Of a stretch of DNA of 64,000 bases, positions 8,507-20,060 are shown piece by piece (position 1 is the stretch's first letter; every line of letters starts with the position of its first letter). This DNA comes from Armatimonadota bacterium (GTDB lineage Bacteria; Sysuimicrobiota; Sysuimicrobiia; Sysuimicrobiales; Sysuimicrobiaceae): the NCBI GenBank assembly GCA_031432545.1, contig JAVKGX010000004.1, positions 120,686 through 184,685 of the forward strand. The letters are read 5' to 3'. The notes beneath the pieces are model-generated. The model did not search any database. It saw nothing but the letters and a program-made list of their open reading frames with translations, and was not told the DNA's origin. A program made the position numbers and the translations under genes.

Positions 8507-9544
8507 TCACACCCCCAGCAACTCCGCGGCGACCTCGGCCGGACGGCGCGCGAGTGGGCGCATGCGCGCGGCCTGCGCCGCGGTGCGTGGCGCGGCCTCC
8601 GGATCCCGCCACACCGAGACCACCGCCCTCGACACGGCCTCGCCGGTCAGACCCTCGTCCGGCGGCAGGACCGGTGCGCCCAGCGTCCGGGCGAGCACGG
8701 TTACCTTCGGGTCGTAGGCCAGCGCCACGAACGGCCTCCCACACACGGCGGCCAGGATCAGCGCGTGCAGCCGCATCCCCACCAGCAGGGTGACGTCGTC
8801 CATCGCCTCAAGTGCCTCCGCCGGACCTCCGGGGACCACGAGGTCTGCCGGCTCCAGGCGCTCGACGAGCTGCCGCGAGACCTCGAGGTCGGCGCGTGGG
8901 TGCAGGCAGACCACCTTCACCCTCGCGCCCGTTTGGCGCTGCGCCTCCTGCAGTCCCCGGGCCAGCGGCCCCAGCCACACCCCGGGCCAGGACCGGACCG
9001 AGACGCCGATGAGCAGGGTACGGGGTTCGGGCCCGCGCGACGGCGCCTGGAGGCCGAAGACCGGATCGCAGGTGACCTCGATGGGCCGACGGATGCCCAG
9101 CCGCCGCAGCAGGGCGGCGGAGTCCCCATCGCGCAGCGTGATCCGCTCCGCCGCGTCCATCGCCCGCCGCGTGAGCCAGCGGCTGAGCGGGCGTCGCAGC
9201 GGCCCCACGCCCTGCGCGTACACGAGCGTGTGCCGGGCAAGCCTGCTCAGCTCGTGCAGTGCCGCGTACACCACCGGGCTGCGCCACGACGTCACGTCCT
9301 GAAAGAGGCTGCCACCTCCGCTGCATACCAGATCGGCCGACCGAAACGCCTTGGCGACGGCGCGGAGGTCGCCCCGATGGACCGCGTCCACGCCGTGCAT
9401 CGCCTGTGTGCCCTCGGGATCCCCGGAGAGGACGCACAGCTTCGCGTTCGGCAGACGCTCGGCCAGGTGCGTCCGCATCGCCCACAGCACGGCCTCGTCT
9501 CCGAGGTTGCCGAACCCGTAGTAGCCCAAGACGGCGATGCGCAA
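8507..9544 (-). CDS. csaB: Polysaccharide pyruvyltransferase CsaB
   Basis: A 345-residue enzyme that adds a ketal-linked pyruvate to secondary cell wall polymer, creating the anchor for SLH-domain S-layer proteins. The signature opening VLGYYGFGNLGDEAVL (residues 4-20) and later SGGGSLFQD and GMRLHALI segments are typical. The start codon is TTG at 9544, 3 bp after the DUF5693 stop, with no strong ribosome site, suggesting translational coupling. With DUF5693 upstream and tagA downstream it forms a compact wall-polymer operon. Its presence predicts SLH-anchored surface proteins elsewhere in the genome. Confidence 0.93.
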   Translation of the reverse strand: MRIAVLGYYGFGNLGDEAVLWAMRTHLAERLPNAKLCVLSGDPEGTQAMHGVDAVHRGDLRAVAKAFRSADLVCSGGGSLFQDVTSWRSPVVYAALHELSRLARHTLVYAQGVGPLRRPLSRWLTRRAMDAAERITLRDGDSAALLRRLGIRRPIEVTCDPVFGLQAPSRGPEPRTLLIGVSVRSWPGVWLGPLARGLQEAQRQTGARVKVVCLHPRADLEVSRQLVERLEPADLVVPGGPAEALEAMDDVTLLVGMRLHALILAAVCGRPFVALAYDPKVTVLARTLGAPVLPPDEGLTGEAVSRAVVSVWRDPEAAPRTAAQAARMRPLARRPAEVAAELLGV

Positions 9545-9547
9545 CGC

Positions 9548-11698
9548 TCAATCGGCGCCGGGGGACCGTGGCGGAGCGGCAGTGGGCAGCCGGCGGCCGG
9601 ACAGCGCGACGGAGCCCGGACGCTGGCTGTCGGACGTCGGGGCCGTCTGCGCGGGTTCACCTCCATACGGCGGACCGTCGCGTGCTGCGGCCGTCTGCGG
9701 GACCCATCCCGCCCACCGGCGGAGGACAAACTGCGCGACGACGACGAAGACGGCACCGAGGGCCGTGCCGAGCACCAGCCCGTTGAAGGTACGCCAGACC
9801 GTGTACAGGATCGGCGTGTGGGCGTGGGCGAACGAGTTGATCAGACCCACCTGGCCGATCATCCCGACGAGGATCAGCGGCACGGCCCACCGCCGCAACC
9901 CGACCGCGGCGGCGGCTGCGCCCGCTATGAACATCGGGTGGCCCAGCAGGTATTCCTTCGTGCGGGGCCGCGCCACCAGCGCCCGCTCCAGCGCCTCCCG
10001 CAGCCGCTCCTCGACGCCGAGGACCGGAAGGCCGGTGTTCCCCGTCCGCAGGAGCAGCAGCAGCGCCGTTGCCCCGACGGCCATCACCGCTACCACCGCC
10101 CCCAGCGTCACCGGACGGCTGGCCAGGTCTCGCACGCGTGCCACCGCATCCCGCACGCCGCGCCGGGTGTCGAGCAGCCACAGTGCCGCCAAAAGCCCGA
10201 TCGGCACCACGGTCGCGACCTTGACGCCCCAAAAGACGTCGAACGCGAGCATGAACGACCACTCCGTCAGCAGTGCGGCCACGACGATCCCGCCCAGCAC
10301 CGATCCCGCAGACACCGCCCACAGCGCGAGCGCCGCGTCTCCCACTGCGGAAGATGCGCGTGCGTGCCCTCCCTCGGACCACAGCTGGCGGATGCCGTAG
10401 AACACCGCAAGGGTCGGAAAGGCGATCGCGGCCGCCAGCGCGTACAGCTTTCGCATCCACGCACCGTACCCGGCGGCCGACAGCCCGACGGCGCCCAAGA
10501 CGCCCACGGCAATCAGGACGCCGGCAGTCCACGAGGGTACGCCCAGCTCCACGCGCTCCGCAAAGAGCAACAGCATCCAGACGACCGCCACCACGGCCGC
10601 CAACACCGCTCCGTACAGCAACCCGCGCGGCATGCCCGGGGCGGGCAGGGGGCGCGCCGTGCCCAGTGCAAAGCCCGCATCCCGGACGCCGGAGACGATG
10701 GCACGCAGATACGTCAGGTTGTGCTCCACGGCGTCCACGCCCCCGGGCGTGGACAGAAACGGCCGCACGTACAGGACCCGCAGGTTGCGTTCCCGCGCGC
10801 CCCGGACGTAGCGGTCCACCGCGACGCGCATCTCCAACCGCTCCAGCTCCTCGGGCACGATGCTGAAGACCCGTACCACGTTCGGGCGCATGAGCTGGGC
10901 CATCGTCTCCTCGCCCCTCATGCGCCGGGCGGTGGTGAGGATCTCCACCCGTCCGTATACGGCGTCGATCTCGCGCAGGGCGGCAGCCGCCTCGTCGACC
11001 AGCCGCTCGAATCCCAGCACCTCCGCCAGGTCGAAGACGAAGGTGCGGCCGCGGCCGAACGCTGCGTAGCCGCTGATCCGCTGTGGCAGGCGCTGTGCGG
11101 TCATGCTGCGGACGTTGCGCGGCCGCAAGATCACCCGGAATCCTTGCCGCTCCCATGCGGCGACGGCCGAGGGTAGAAAGCCCAGCCCGGTCTCCTCCAG
11201 GTCCTTCAACCGTCCCCGCACCCGGTAGACCGGCGGCTGGTCCCGAACGCGCTCGATGCGGTCGGCACCGATCGCGGTGGCAAAGCCGTCCCGGACCAAC
11301 GACGCGACCTCCTCGTTTGCGGGCAGCACGTACACCGTACCCGGGTCTGCGTCGGCGGCCAGCGACCGGAGTGCGCTTCCGACCGTCCCTGCCCGCGCCT
11401 GGGAGATCAACGTCGCCCCGTCGACATATGCCACCAGGCCGGCGTCTGCCAGCCTGCGCAGCGTCGAGTCGTAGACCGCGATGGACCCGGCGCCCAGTCG
11501 CCGCAGTTGCTGCCAGAACACGGGGTCGTCCTGCCCCTCCCGCACCGCCAGGATCCTCCAGTCCTCGGAGTCCAGCGCCACTTCCACGACCCGGTACGCC
11601 GAGTCCAGGCGGTGGCGCGTCCACGCGATCCAGCCCGACGCAGCCAACCCCACCACCAGCAGCACGGAGAGCCAACAAAGACGGGGCGCGGCGCTCAT
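9548..11698 (-). CDS. DUF5693 family multi-pass membrane protein
   Basis: A 716-residue protein with one N-terminal membrane anchor (about residues 7-25), a soluble part of about 330 residues with alpha/beta character, then roughly eight to ten hydrophobic segments in the second half. This layout and the neighbour csaB match DUF5693, a family of unknown function that recurs beside csaB in Firmicutes and relatives. A role in building or exporting the pyruvylated wall polymer is inferred from the neighbourhood only. The ATG at 11698 overlaps the stop of the DUF2993 gene (ATGA), and csaB follows after 3 bp. The proline-rich C-terminal 40 residues look disordered. Confidence 0.8.
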   Translation of the reverse strand: MSAAPRLCWLSVLLVVGLAASGWIAWTRHRLDSAYRVVEVALDSEDWRILAVREGQDDPVFWQQLRRLGAGSIAVYDSTLRRLADAGLVAYVDGATLISQARAGTVGSALRSLAADADPGTVYVLPANEEVASLVRDGFATAIGADRIERVRDQPPVYRVRGRLKDLEETGLGFLPSAVAAWERQGFRVILRPRNVRSMTAQRLPQRISGYAAFGRGRTFVFDLAEVLGFERLVDEAAAALREIDAVYGRVEILTTARRMRGEETMAQLMRPNVVRVFSIVPEELERLEMRVAVDRYVRGARERNLRVLYVRPFLSTPGGVDAVEHNLTYLRAIVSGVRDAGFALGTARPLPAPGMPRGLLYGAVLAAVVAVVWMLLLFAERVELGVPSWTAGVLIAVGVLGAVGLSAAGYGAWMRKLYALAAAIAFPTLAVFYGIRQLWSEGGHARASSAVGDAALALWAVSAGSVLGGIVVAALLTEWSFMLAFDVFWGVKVATVVPIGLLAALWLLDTRRGVRDAVARVRDLASRPVTLGAVVAVMAVGATALLLLLRTGNTGLPVLGVEERLREALERALVARPRTKEYLLGHPMFIAGAAAAAVGLRRWAVPLILVGMIGQVGLINSFAHAHTPILYTVWRTFNGLVLGTALGAVFVVVAQFVLRRWAGWVPQTAAARDGPPYGGEPAQTAPTSDSQRPGSVALSGRRLPTAAPPRSPGAD

Positions 11699-12375
11699 GG
11701 AATCTCCGCCGAAGCCACCAGCCGGTGGTTCTCCGCCCGCACCTCGACGACGGTCACGGACAGGGGAAGCGCCGACAGGTCCAAGACGGGGTTGACGCCC
11801 GCTGCGAGCCCGGCCACCGCCGCCGACTCCACGCGGAACCCTCCGACCCGCAGCGTGTCAAGTTCCAGGTTGACCCGAGCGCCAGCAGCCACCAGCCTAC
11901 CCTCGGCTTGCACGACGTTCCCGAACAAAGGGGCTCGGACGCGCACCCTACCGTCCAGAAGGGTCAGTTCGAGGTCGACGTTGCGCTGCTGTCGGATATA
12001 GGCCTGCAGGTCGTCCTCGTGCACCACGACCCGCGCCCGGCCGCTTCCGACGTCCGCCACGCGCACCTCCTGGCGTCCCACCAACGCCCGCAGATCCAAC
12101 GCGACGTTGCGCATCTCCGCCTCGAAGGACTCGGCGGCAAGACCGGAGATGGTGACTTTACTCTGCCGCGACCGGACCGTGACCTGGGCAACCCTTCCTG
12201 CCAACAACAACAGCGGGTCGGCGCGGACCACCACGTCCAGCGCGTCGGGAGGATCTGCTGCCAACTGGTGGCGGATCTGCGCTTCCACCCCGGAAGCCAC
12301 GTAGCCCGACAGCGCGAACGCGCCGACCACCACCGCGACGAAGATGACAACGATCAGCCACAGAAATCGTAGCAT
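11695..12375 (-). CDS. DUF2993 (LmeA-like) membrane-anchored protein
   Basis: A 226-residue protein with an N-terminal signal anchor (MLRFLWLIVVIFVAVVVGAF) followed by a beta-rich exported domain. The repeated short strand pattern and the segment spacing fit DUF2993, the family of mycobacterial LmeA, which binds phospholipid and aids lipomannan maturation. I selected ATG 12375 because the hydrophobic anchor starts immediately there; longer readings overlap prfB. It ends in an ATGA overlap with DUF5693, so it is the first gene of the wall-polymer operon. The exact function here is unknown; lipid or polymer-carrier handling is a reasonable guess. Confidence 0.75.
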   Translation of the reverse strand: MLRFLWLIVVIFVAVVVGAFALSGYVASGVEAQIRHQLAADPPDALDVVVRADPLLLLAGRVAQVTVRSRQSKVTISGLAAESFEAEMRNVALDLRALVGRQEVRVADVGSGRARVVVHEDDLQAYIRQQRNVDLELTLLDGRVRVRAPLFGNVVQAEGRLVAAGARVNLELDTLRVGGFRVESAAVAGLAAGVNPVLDLSALPLSVTVVEVRAENHRLVASAEIP

Positions 12376-12403
12376 TGGGTGGTCGTTCGCCTGGGGGGAT
12401 GCC

Positions 12404-13571
12404 TCACGTCTCTGGCCCCCGGGCCCACCGATCGGGCTGGACGGCCACCTGTCCGCCCTCTCCGGGGGGCGCAGACGCCTGAGTGCCCCTCTGCCTGAGG
12501 AACGCGTAGATGAACGGGTCCAAGTCCCCGTCCAGGACGGCCTGGACATTGCCCGTCTCGTACCCCGTCCGGTGGTCCTTCACCAGCGTATAGGGCTGGA
12601 GCACGTAGGACCGGATCTGGTTGCCCCACGCGGCGTCCCGGTGCTCGCCGCGGATCTCACGCAGCCTGGCCGCCTGCTCACGCTGGCGGTGCTCGAACAA
12701 CCGCGCGGCCAAGATCCGCATCGCGTTCTCGCGGTTGGCGTGTTGCGACCTCTCGTTCTGGCACTGGACCACGATCCCGGTGGGTACGTGTGTGATGCGC
12801 ACCGCGGTCTCGACCTTGTTCACGTTCTGGCCGCCGGCTCCGCCGGCGCGGTACGTGTCGATCCGCAGGTCCTCGGGCCGGATTCCGACCTCGACGGCTT
12901 CGATCTCAGGCAGCACCTCCACCAGCGCGAACGAGGTGTGGCGGCGTTTGGCGGCGTCGAACGGCGAGATCCGAACCAGGCGGTGCGTGCCGTGTTCGCT
13001 GGCCAGATAGCCGTAGGCGTGTGCGCCCCGGACCAGTACCGTCACACTCTTGATCCCTGCCTCCTCCCCTGCCGACAAGTCGAGGATCTCCGTGGCGTAC
13101 CCACGCGACTCCGCCCACCGCAGGTACATGCGCAGCAGCATCTCGGCCCAGTCCTGGGCCTCCGTCCCCCCTGCGCCGGCGTGGATCGACAGGATCGCGT
13201 TCGCCTCGTCGTGCTCCCCGCCGAGGAGGGTCTCCAGTTCGAGCGCCTCCAGGCGCCGGTGCACCTCGGCGGCTTCTTGCTGCAGCAGCGCGATTTCGTC
13301 TGGGTCTTCCGGTCGGTCGGCGAGAAGGTCAGCCAGGTCGCGCAGGCCGCGCTCGATCTGTTCGAACGTCGACAACCGCTCGCGCAGCGTGGTCAGTTCC
13401 CGACCGACGGCCTTGGCCCGTTCGGGGTCCCGCCACAGGTCCTGCGCCTGCGCCATCCGCTCGAGATCGGCGATCCGCTCGCGCCAGCGGTCGGTGTCAA
13501 AGATGCCTCCCGATGTCGCGCAGGCGCTCTGCGTCCGCCTCCACCTGTGCGCGAAGTTCGTCTGCTGTCAC
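12404..13571 (-). CDS. prfB: Peptide chain release factor 2, expressed by programmed +1 frameshift
   Basis: RF2 terminates translation at UGA and UAA. The reading begins at GTG 13571 (GAGGTGA upstream), runs 24 codons and meets an in-frame TGA at 13499-13497. A +1 shift on CTT continues into a 350-codon frame to 12404. The large frame carries the GGQ tripeptide in [12 protein letters not shown] and, upstream of it, the tripeptide region of domain 2 that reads the stop codon. The joined product is about 374 residues, the normal RF2 length. Starting instead at the first ATG of the long frame (13456) would lose conserved N-terminal helix residues. Confidence 0.95.
13496..13511 (-). promoter_or_regulatory. 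prfB: RF2 programmed +1 frameshift site
   Basis: On the minus strand the order is GGGAGG (13511-13506), a 3-nt spacer CAT, then CTTTGAC (13502-13496). This reproduces the classical RF2 element: an internal Shine-Dalgarno-like block three bases before a slippery CTT and an in-frame TGA followed by C. Low RF2 slows termination and favours the shift, giving autoregulation. Confidence 0.95.
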
Positions 13572-13608
13572 CTTGTCACCTCACACTGCCCTCGCCAGTT
13601 CGACTGTA

Positions 13609-15618
13609 TCATAGGCCCAGCAGGGTGCGCAGGGCGGCGTCGCCTACGCCCCGCGCCACGACCGGGCCCAACACGCTGCCGGTGAGGCGGCGCACGCCGA
13701 AGAACAGGGCAGCGGTCACGACGTGCCATGCGGCGACCTCTCCTGCGGCCGCGCCGTGCAGGACGAGGGAACCCGCAACCGACACTCCGAATGCCGCCAG
13801 AGGCCAGCGCGCCAGCACGTGGGGAACTGCGCCGCGCAGCCAGATCTCCTCCCCGGCGCCCGCCAGCGCGGACAGCGCCACGGTCGCGGCGCCCGGCAAC
13901 CCGTCCGGGAGCGGGATCCCGTGGGCCGCATATCCGACGCGGATCAGCCACACCGCCACCACGACCGCTCCGGTCGCAACGACCACGCCCACCACCGGCC
14001 TGCCACCTGCCAGGCCCAGCCCCCGTGCGTCCGGCAGCACGGCGGCGACCGTCAGGAGGACGGCCACCATCGGGGCCACATCCGGCCACGGGCTGACCCA
14101 TGTCAGGGCCCCGACCGCCAGCCACGAGACCGCGGGTGCGACCAGAACGACGAGGCTGCGCGGGGGCAACTCGCGCAGCACGCCCGGGAGCACGGTGCCG
14201 ACCAGCGCCGCACATACGATCCACACCCACGCGTCACCGAATCGCGCGTAGGGCGTCGACCCGTCCCGGGGCGTGATCGCGCCGGGCAGCCACGCCCGCT
14301 CGAACCGCGGCAGGCTGGCGAGGATGCGGCCGTGTCGGTCGATGATCGCGGTCACGCCGGTGCTGGCGGCGCGCACGGCGTCCCGTCCCGACTCCACGGC
14401 GCGGAAGACCGTAAACCCCAGGTGCTGCAACGGTCCTGCCGAGGGCCCAAACCACCCTTCCTCCGTGGTGTGGACGAGGTAGCGGGCACCGCGGCGGACG
14501 AGTTCCCGCGTGGCAGACGGATACACCGACTCGTAGCAGATCAGAATCCCGGCCGGGCCCTGCGGGGCCGGCACCGGGATGAAGCCCGGGCCGGGCTCGG
14601 CCCACCACTCCCCCATCGGCACCAGCCGTACCTTGTCGTACCGCCCCGCCATGCCCTCGCGCGTGACCACCACCGCGCTGTTCCTCCGCCCTTCGATGTG
14701 GCCGGTCGCCACGACCGCTCCGTCCGCAGGCGCCGAGCGCTCCACCTCCGGCGGCACCTGCCCCGATCGCACCAACTCCTCCGGCCACACGTGTTCGGGC
14801 CACACGACCAGCTGTGCGCCAAAGGCGACCGCCTGGCGCGTCAGCGCAAGCAGCACGTCGCGGTTTCGCTCGACCAGGTCGGGCAGGAATTTCTCTCGCT
14901 GCGCGATGTTGTGCTGGATGGCAGCGACCCGAAGGATCCCGGCGTCCACGGGTTCCAGCCTGGCCGAACCCCACGCCCAGACCGCTGCGAGCACCACCAA
15001 CGCGCCGGCCGCGGGCAGCCACGCGCGCGTGCGGACCGCCACGGCCATCCCCGTGTTGACGAACACGACGAGGGCCGAAACGGCGAACACACCGCCGACC
15101 GATGCCACCTGCAGCACCGGCAGGTTTTGCCACTGGGAGTAGCCGACCAGCCCCCAAGGGAACGACGCGGTGCCCAGGGTCCGAACCCACTCCACCGCAA
15201 CCCAGCACGCTGGGATGCCGATCAGCCAACCGAGTGCGCGGCGGCCAGCTGTGGCCGCGCGCGCCAGCACACCGAACAGTCCGAAGAACAGAGCGACGGT
15301 GCAGACGACCACAGCGTAGGCCGGAACGCCGAAGACGGCCATCCACGAGAACACCAGAGCGTGGAAGGCCAAGCCGAACACGAAGGACGGGACAAACGCC
15401 TGGGTGGGTGTGAGTCCGTCGAGGGCCACCAGCAGCGGCACCAGCGCAATCCAGGCCAACGCGGCCCATCCGGGCGTGGGGAACGCCAGCGCCAGCAGCA
15501 CGCCGGACAGCGCGCCGGCCGCTACGCGCGGGAAGCGAAGACCAACCGCAGATTCGGCGTGCCGGGGTACGAGTGCAGCGGCCGCTCGCTCTTCAACCGG
15601 CCACGGACCACCGGCCAC
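13609..15618 (-). CDS. lnt: Apolipoprotein N-acyltransferase fused to a C-terminal CPBP-like intramembrane protease domain
   Basis: A 669-residue protein. Residues about 25-220 are multi-pass membrane helices and 225-455 the nitrilase-like domain of Lnt, which N-acylates lipoproteins. The catalytic triad is visible as Glu275 (VVWPEH), Lys329 (GRYDKVRLVP) and Cys361 (ILICYES). Usual Lnt ends near 500 residues. Here a further 170 or so residues form several helices carrying EEIWLR (EExxxR at 590-595) and a membrane His (H621), the pattern of CPBP/Abi proteases. The third CPBP motif looks degenerate (ARGVGD instead of HxxxN). The GTG start at 15618 lies 3 bp after the secA stop. Lnt suggests an outer membrane or actinobacterial-type lipoprotein maturation. 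Confidence 0.88.
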   Translation of the reverse strand: MAGGPWPVEERAAAALVPRHAESAVGLRFPRVAAGALSGVLLALAFPTPGWAALAWIALVPLLVALDGLTPTQAFVPSFVFGLAFHALVFSWMAVFGVPAYAVVVCTVALFFGLFGVLARAATAGRRALGWLIGIPACWVAVEWVRTLGTASFPWGLVGYSQWQNLPVLQVASVGGVFAVSALVVFVNTGMAVAVRTRAWLPAAGALVVLAAVWAWGSARLEPVDAGILRVAAIQHNIAQREKFLPDLVERNRDVLLALTRQAVAFGAQLVVWPEHVWPEELVRSGQVPPEVERSAPADGAVVATGHIEGRRNSAVVVTREGMAGRYDKVRLVPMGEWWAEPGPGFIPVPAPQGPAGILICYESVYPSATRELVRRGARYLVHTTEEGWFGPSAGPLQHLGFTVFRAVESGRDAVRAASTGVTAIIDRHGRILASLPRFERAWLPGAITPRDGSTPYARFGDAWVWIVCAALVGTVLPGVLRELPPRSLVVLVAPAVSWLAVGALTWVSPWPDVAPMVAVLLTVAAVLPDARGLGLAGGRPVVGVVVATGAVVVAVWLIRVGYAAHGIPLPDGLPGAATVALSALAGAGEEIWLRGAVPHVLARWPLAAFGVSVAGSLVLHGAAAGEVAAWHVVTAALFFGVRRLTGSVLGPVVARGVGDAALRTLLGL

Positions 15619-15621
15619 GGA

Positions 15622-18306
<2,685 letters not shown>

Positions 18307-18370
18307 CGTCCTCTAAGTATAACGGCTGCTGTGGTCTTCGATTCCTGACCGCCCCCATTCCACGACGGCC

Positions 18371-19429
18371 CTATCGTACCGTCACCGGCGTCCCGACCGG
18401 CACGAGAGCGAGCCAGACCGGGCCCGCCAGCAACAGGCCCCGTCCTTGGGGGTCGCGAAACGCGGTCTGGGCGCGGAGGTCGGCTTTGCGCCACGTCGCT
18501 TCCGTGACGCGGCCTTCCGCGAACACCAGCGCCCGACCCGTGCCCACCAGATCGACCCGGGAGACGTCTACCCTGCCCTCACGCCAGCCGTGCCAGCGCA
18601 CGAACTGGACGATGACCGCCCTCACACGGATCGGGGCACCGGTGAGAGCATCCCTGTGCTCCCGGCCGACGACGTGGCGAACGTAGGCGCCGTCTTGATA
18701 TGCGAAGCGAACGCCGAATCCGGGTGGGTAGGCGATCTCCACCTCCGCCGCGTCCGGACCTTCTGGCTCCGCGTATGTCATGACTTCGGGCTGCGGGCGT
18801 GCCGGGGGCCGGTCGTAGCCGCCGCGGGCCATCGCCTCGCGCAGACGCGGCACCGAGCCGTAGAGGTTGTGGGGCATGTGACGGTCTCGCACCCGCCAGA
18901 ACGGGCCGGCGGTCCAGAGCTCGTTGATCACCGCAAACCCATAGCGCCGGATGTCGCGAAACGCCTCGAGGCTGCCCCCCGAATGGGCCACGACCGCTCC
19001 CAGTTCTGCGCCCAGCTGCAAAAACGACGGCCGCACGCTGCGAACCGGACCGACCCGCGAGGGCGCCCCGTTGGAGAACACCGCCAGAAGACGTGGGATC
19101 TTCGCCTCGGTCGGCACCTCGTAGATCAGGCACGCCTGGGACAGCCCGCTCTGGGGCCGGGCGCGCGGGTCGTTGTCCACGACCACGGCCAGCAGCCGTC
19201 CGGCACCCTCCACCAGCGGGCAGGCGGTGGCGAGATCAGCGGACAGCGCATATCCTGGCAGGATCGAGGCCAGCAGTGCGCCCGGCGCCCTCAGCCGCAG
19301 CGGCGGCAGCGCGGAGACGTCGGGTCGGGCGGTGCACGACACCGCGAGCAGCGCGCTGGTCACGGCGGCCGCCGACCGTGCGAGGATGTCCGATCTGCGA
19401 GATCCGATTCCGGCCTCCCCGCCCGCCAC
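18371..19429 (-). CDS. DUF3048 family putative lipoprotein (YerB-like)
   Basis: A 352-residue exported protein. The N-terminus has a hydrophobic segment ending in AVSC near residue 32, an imperfect lipobox. The rest resembles DUF3048: VDNDPRARPQSGLSQACLIYE, a GPVRSVRPSF segment, VVAHSGGS and FWRVRDRHMPHNLY are typical conserved blocks. Bacillus YerB is the best-known member; its biochemical role is not established. The GTG start at 19429 directly abuts the hpf stop, with GAGG inside the end of hpf as a likely ribosome site, so the two are co-translated. Confidence 0.85.
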   Translation of the reverse strand: MAGGEAGIGSRRSDILARSAAAVTSALLAVSCTARPDVSALPPLRLRAPGALLASILPGYALSADLATACPLVEGAGRLLAVVVDNDPRARPQSGLSQACLIYEVPTEAKIPRLLAVFSNGAPSRVGPVRSVRPSFLQLGAELGAVVAHSGGSLEAFRDIRRYGFAVINELWTAGPFWRVRDRHMPHNLYGSVPRLREAMARGGYDRPPARPQPEVMTYAEPEGPDAAEVEIAYPPGFGVRFAYQDGAYVRHVVGREHRDALTGAPIRVRAVIVQFVRWHGWREGRVDVSRVDLVGTGRALVFAEGRVTEATWRKADLRAQTAFRDPQGRGLLLAGPVWLALVPVGTPVTVR

Positions 19430-19993
19430 CTACTCGGCCTCGATCAGACCGTACTGTCCGTCGCGGCGCCGGTAGACGACGTGGATGCGATCCGTCCCGG
19501 CATCGCGGTACACGAAGAAGCTGTGGTCGAGCAGTTCCATCTGCAGGATCGCTTCTTCCTCGGTCATGGGCTTCATCGGAAACCGCTTGCGCCGCACGAT
19601 GCGGGGTCCGTTCTCGACGACATCGGCGGCCGCCAGGGCGCGCGCCGCCTCCGTCGCGCGCCGGCGCCGCTTGCGCTGTTCGTCCAGCCGGCGCTTTTCG
19701 ATCAGCCGGCTGCGGTACTTTTCGATCTGTTTTTCCAGCTTCTCGACGACCTGGTCCACCGAGGCGTACATGTCCGGCGAGGCCTCCTCGCCGCGCAGGA
19801 CGATTCCGTCGCCCCAGATGGTCACCTCCGCGATCTGCGCTCTGCCCAGGTCACGCTGCCGCTCCACTCGGAACACGACCTTCGCTTCCTGCAGGTGTTC
19901 GAAGTACCGCGTTAGCTTGCCCAGCTTGTGGGTCGCGTACTCGCGCAACCGATCGCTGACTTCGGTGTGCATGCCGGTGACATTGATGTTCAT
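19430..19993 (-). CDS. hpf: Ribosome hibernation promoting factor, long form
   Basis: A 187-residue protein that dimerises 70S ribosomes into inactive 100S particles. The N-terminal domain (residues 1-100) opens with MNINVTGMHTEVSD and has the basic RNA-binding helices. A charged linker follows, and the C-terminal dimerisation domain begins near residue 128 with IVRRKRFPMKPMTEEEAILQ and includes the FFVYRDAGTDRIHVVYRR stretch. The start is ATG 19993, with GGAGG six bases upstream. The long form is usual in Gram-positive and deep-branching phyla. Confidence 0.95.
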   Translation of the reverse strand: MNINVTGMHTEVSDRLREYATHKLGKLTRYFEHLQEAKVVFRVERQRDLGRAQIAEVTIWGDGIVLRGEEASPDMYASVDQVVEKLEKQIEKYRSRLIEKRRLDEQRKRRRRATEAARALAAADVVENGPRIVRRKRFPMKPMTEEEAILQMELLDHSFFVYRDAGTDRIHVVYRRRDGQYGLIEAE

Positions 19994-20060
19994 GGGAACC
20001 TCCGCCGAGCCGCGGGCGGCTGCGATTTCGTCCTCGACCGTTCGCACGCCCGGCTGCCCC

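Noticed and set aside
8264-11176. Long plus-strand open frame (970 codons) opposite csaB and DUF5693
   Set aside because: It is rich in Arg, His, Gln and Pro with no domain; it is the antisense shadow of GC-rich genes whose own products are recognisable.
18307-18370. Promoter of secA (TATACT)
   Set aside because: The -10-like box lies very close to the ATG and no acceptable -35 is found at 16-18 bp.
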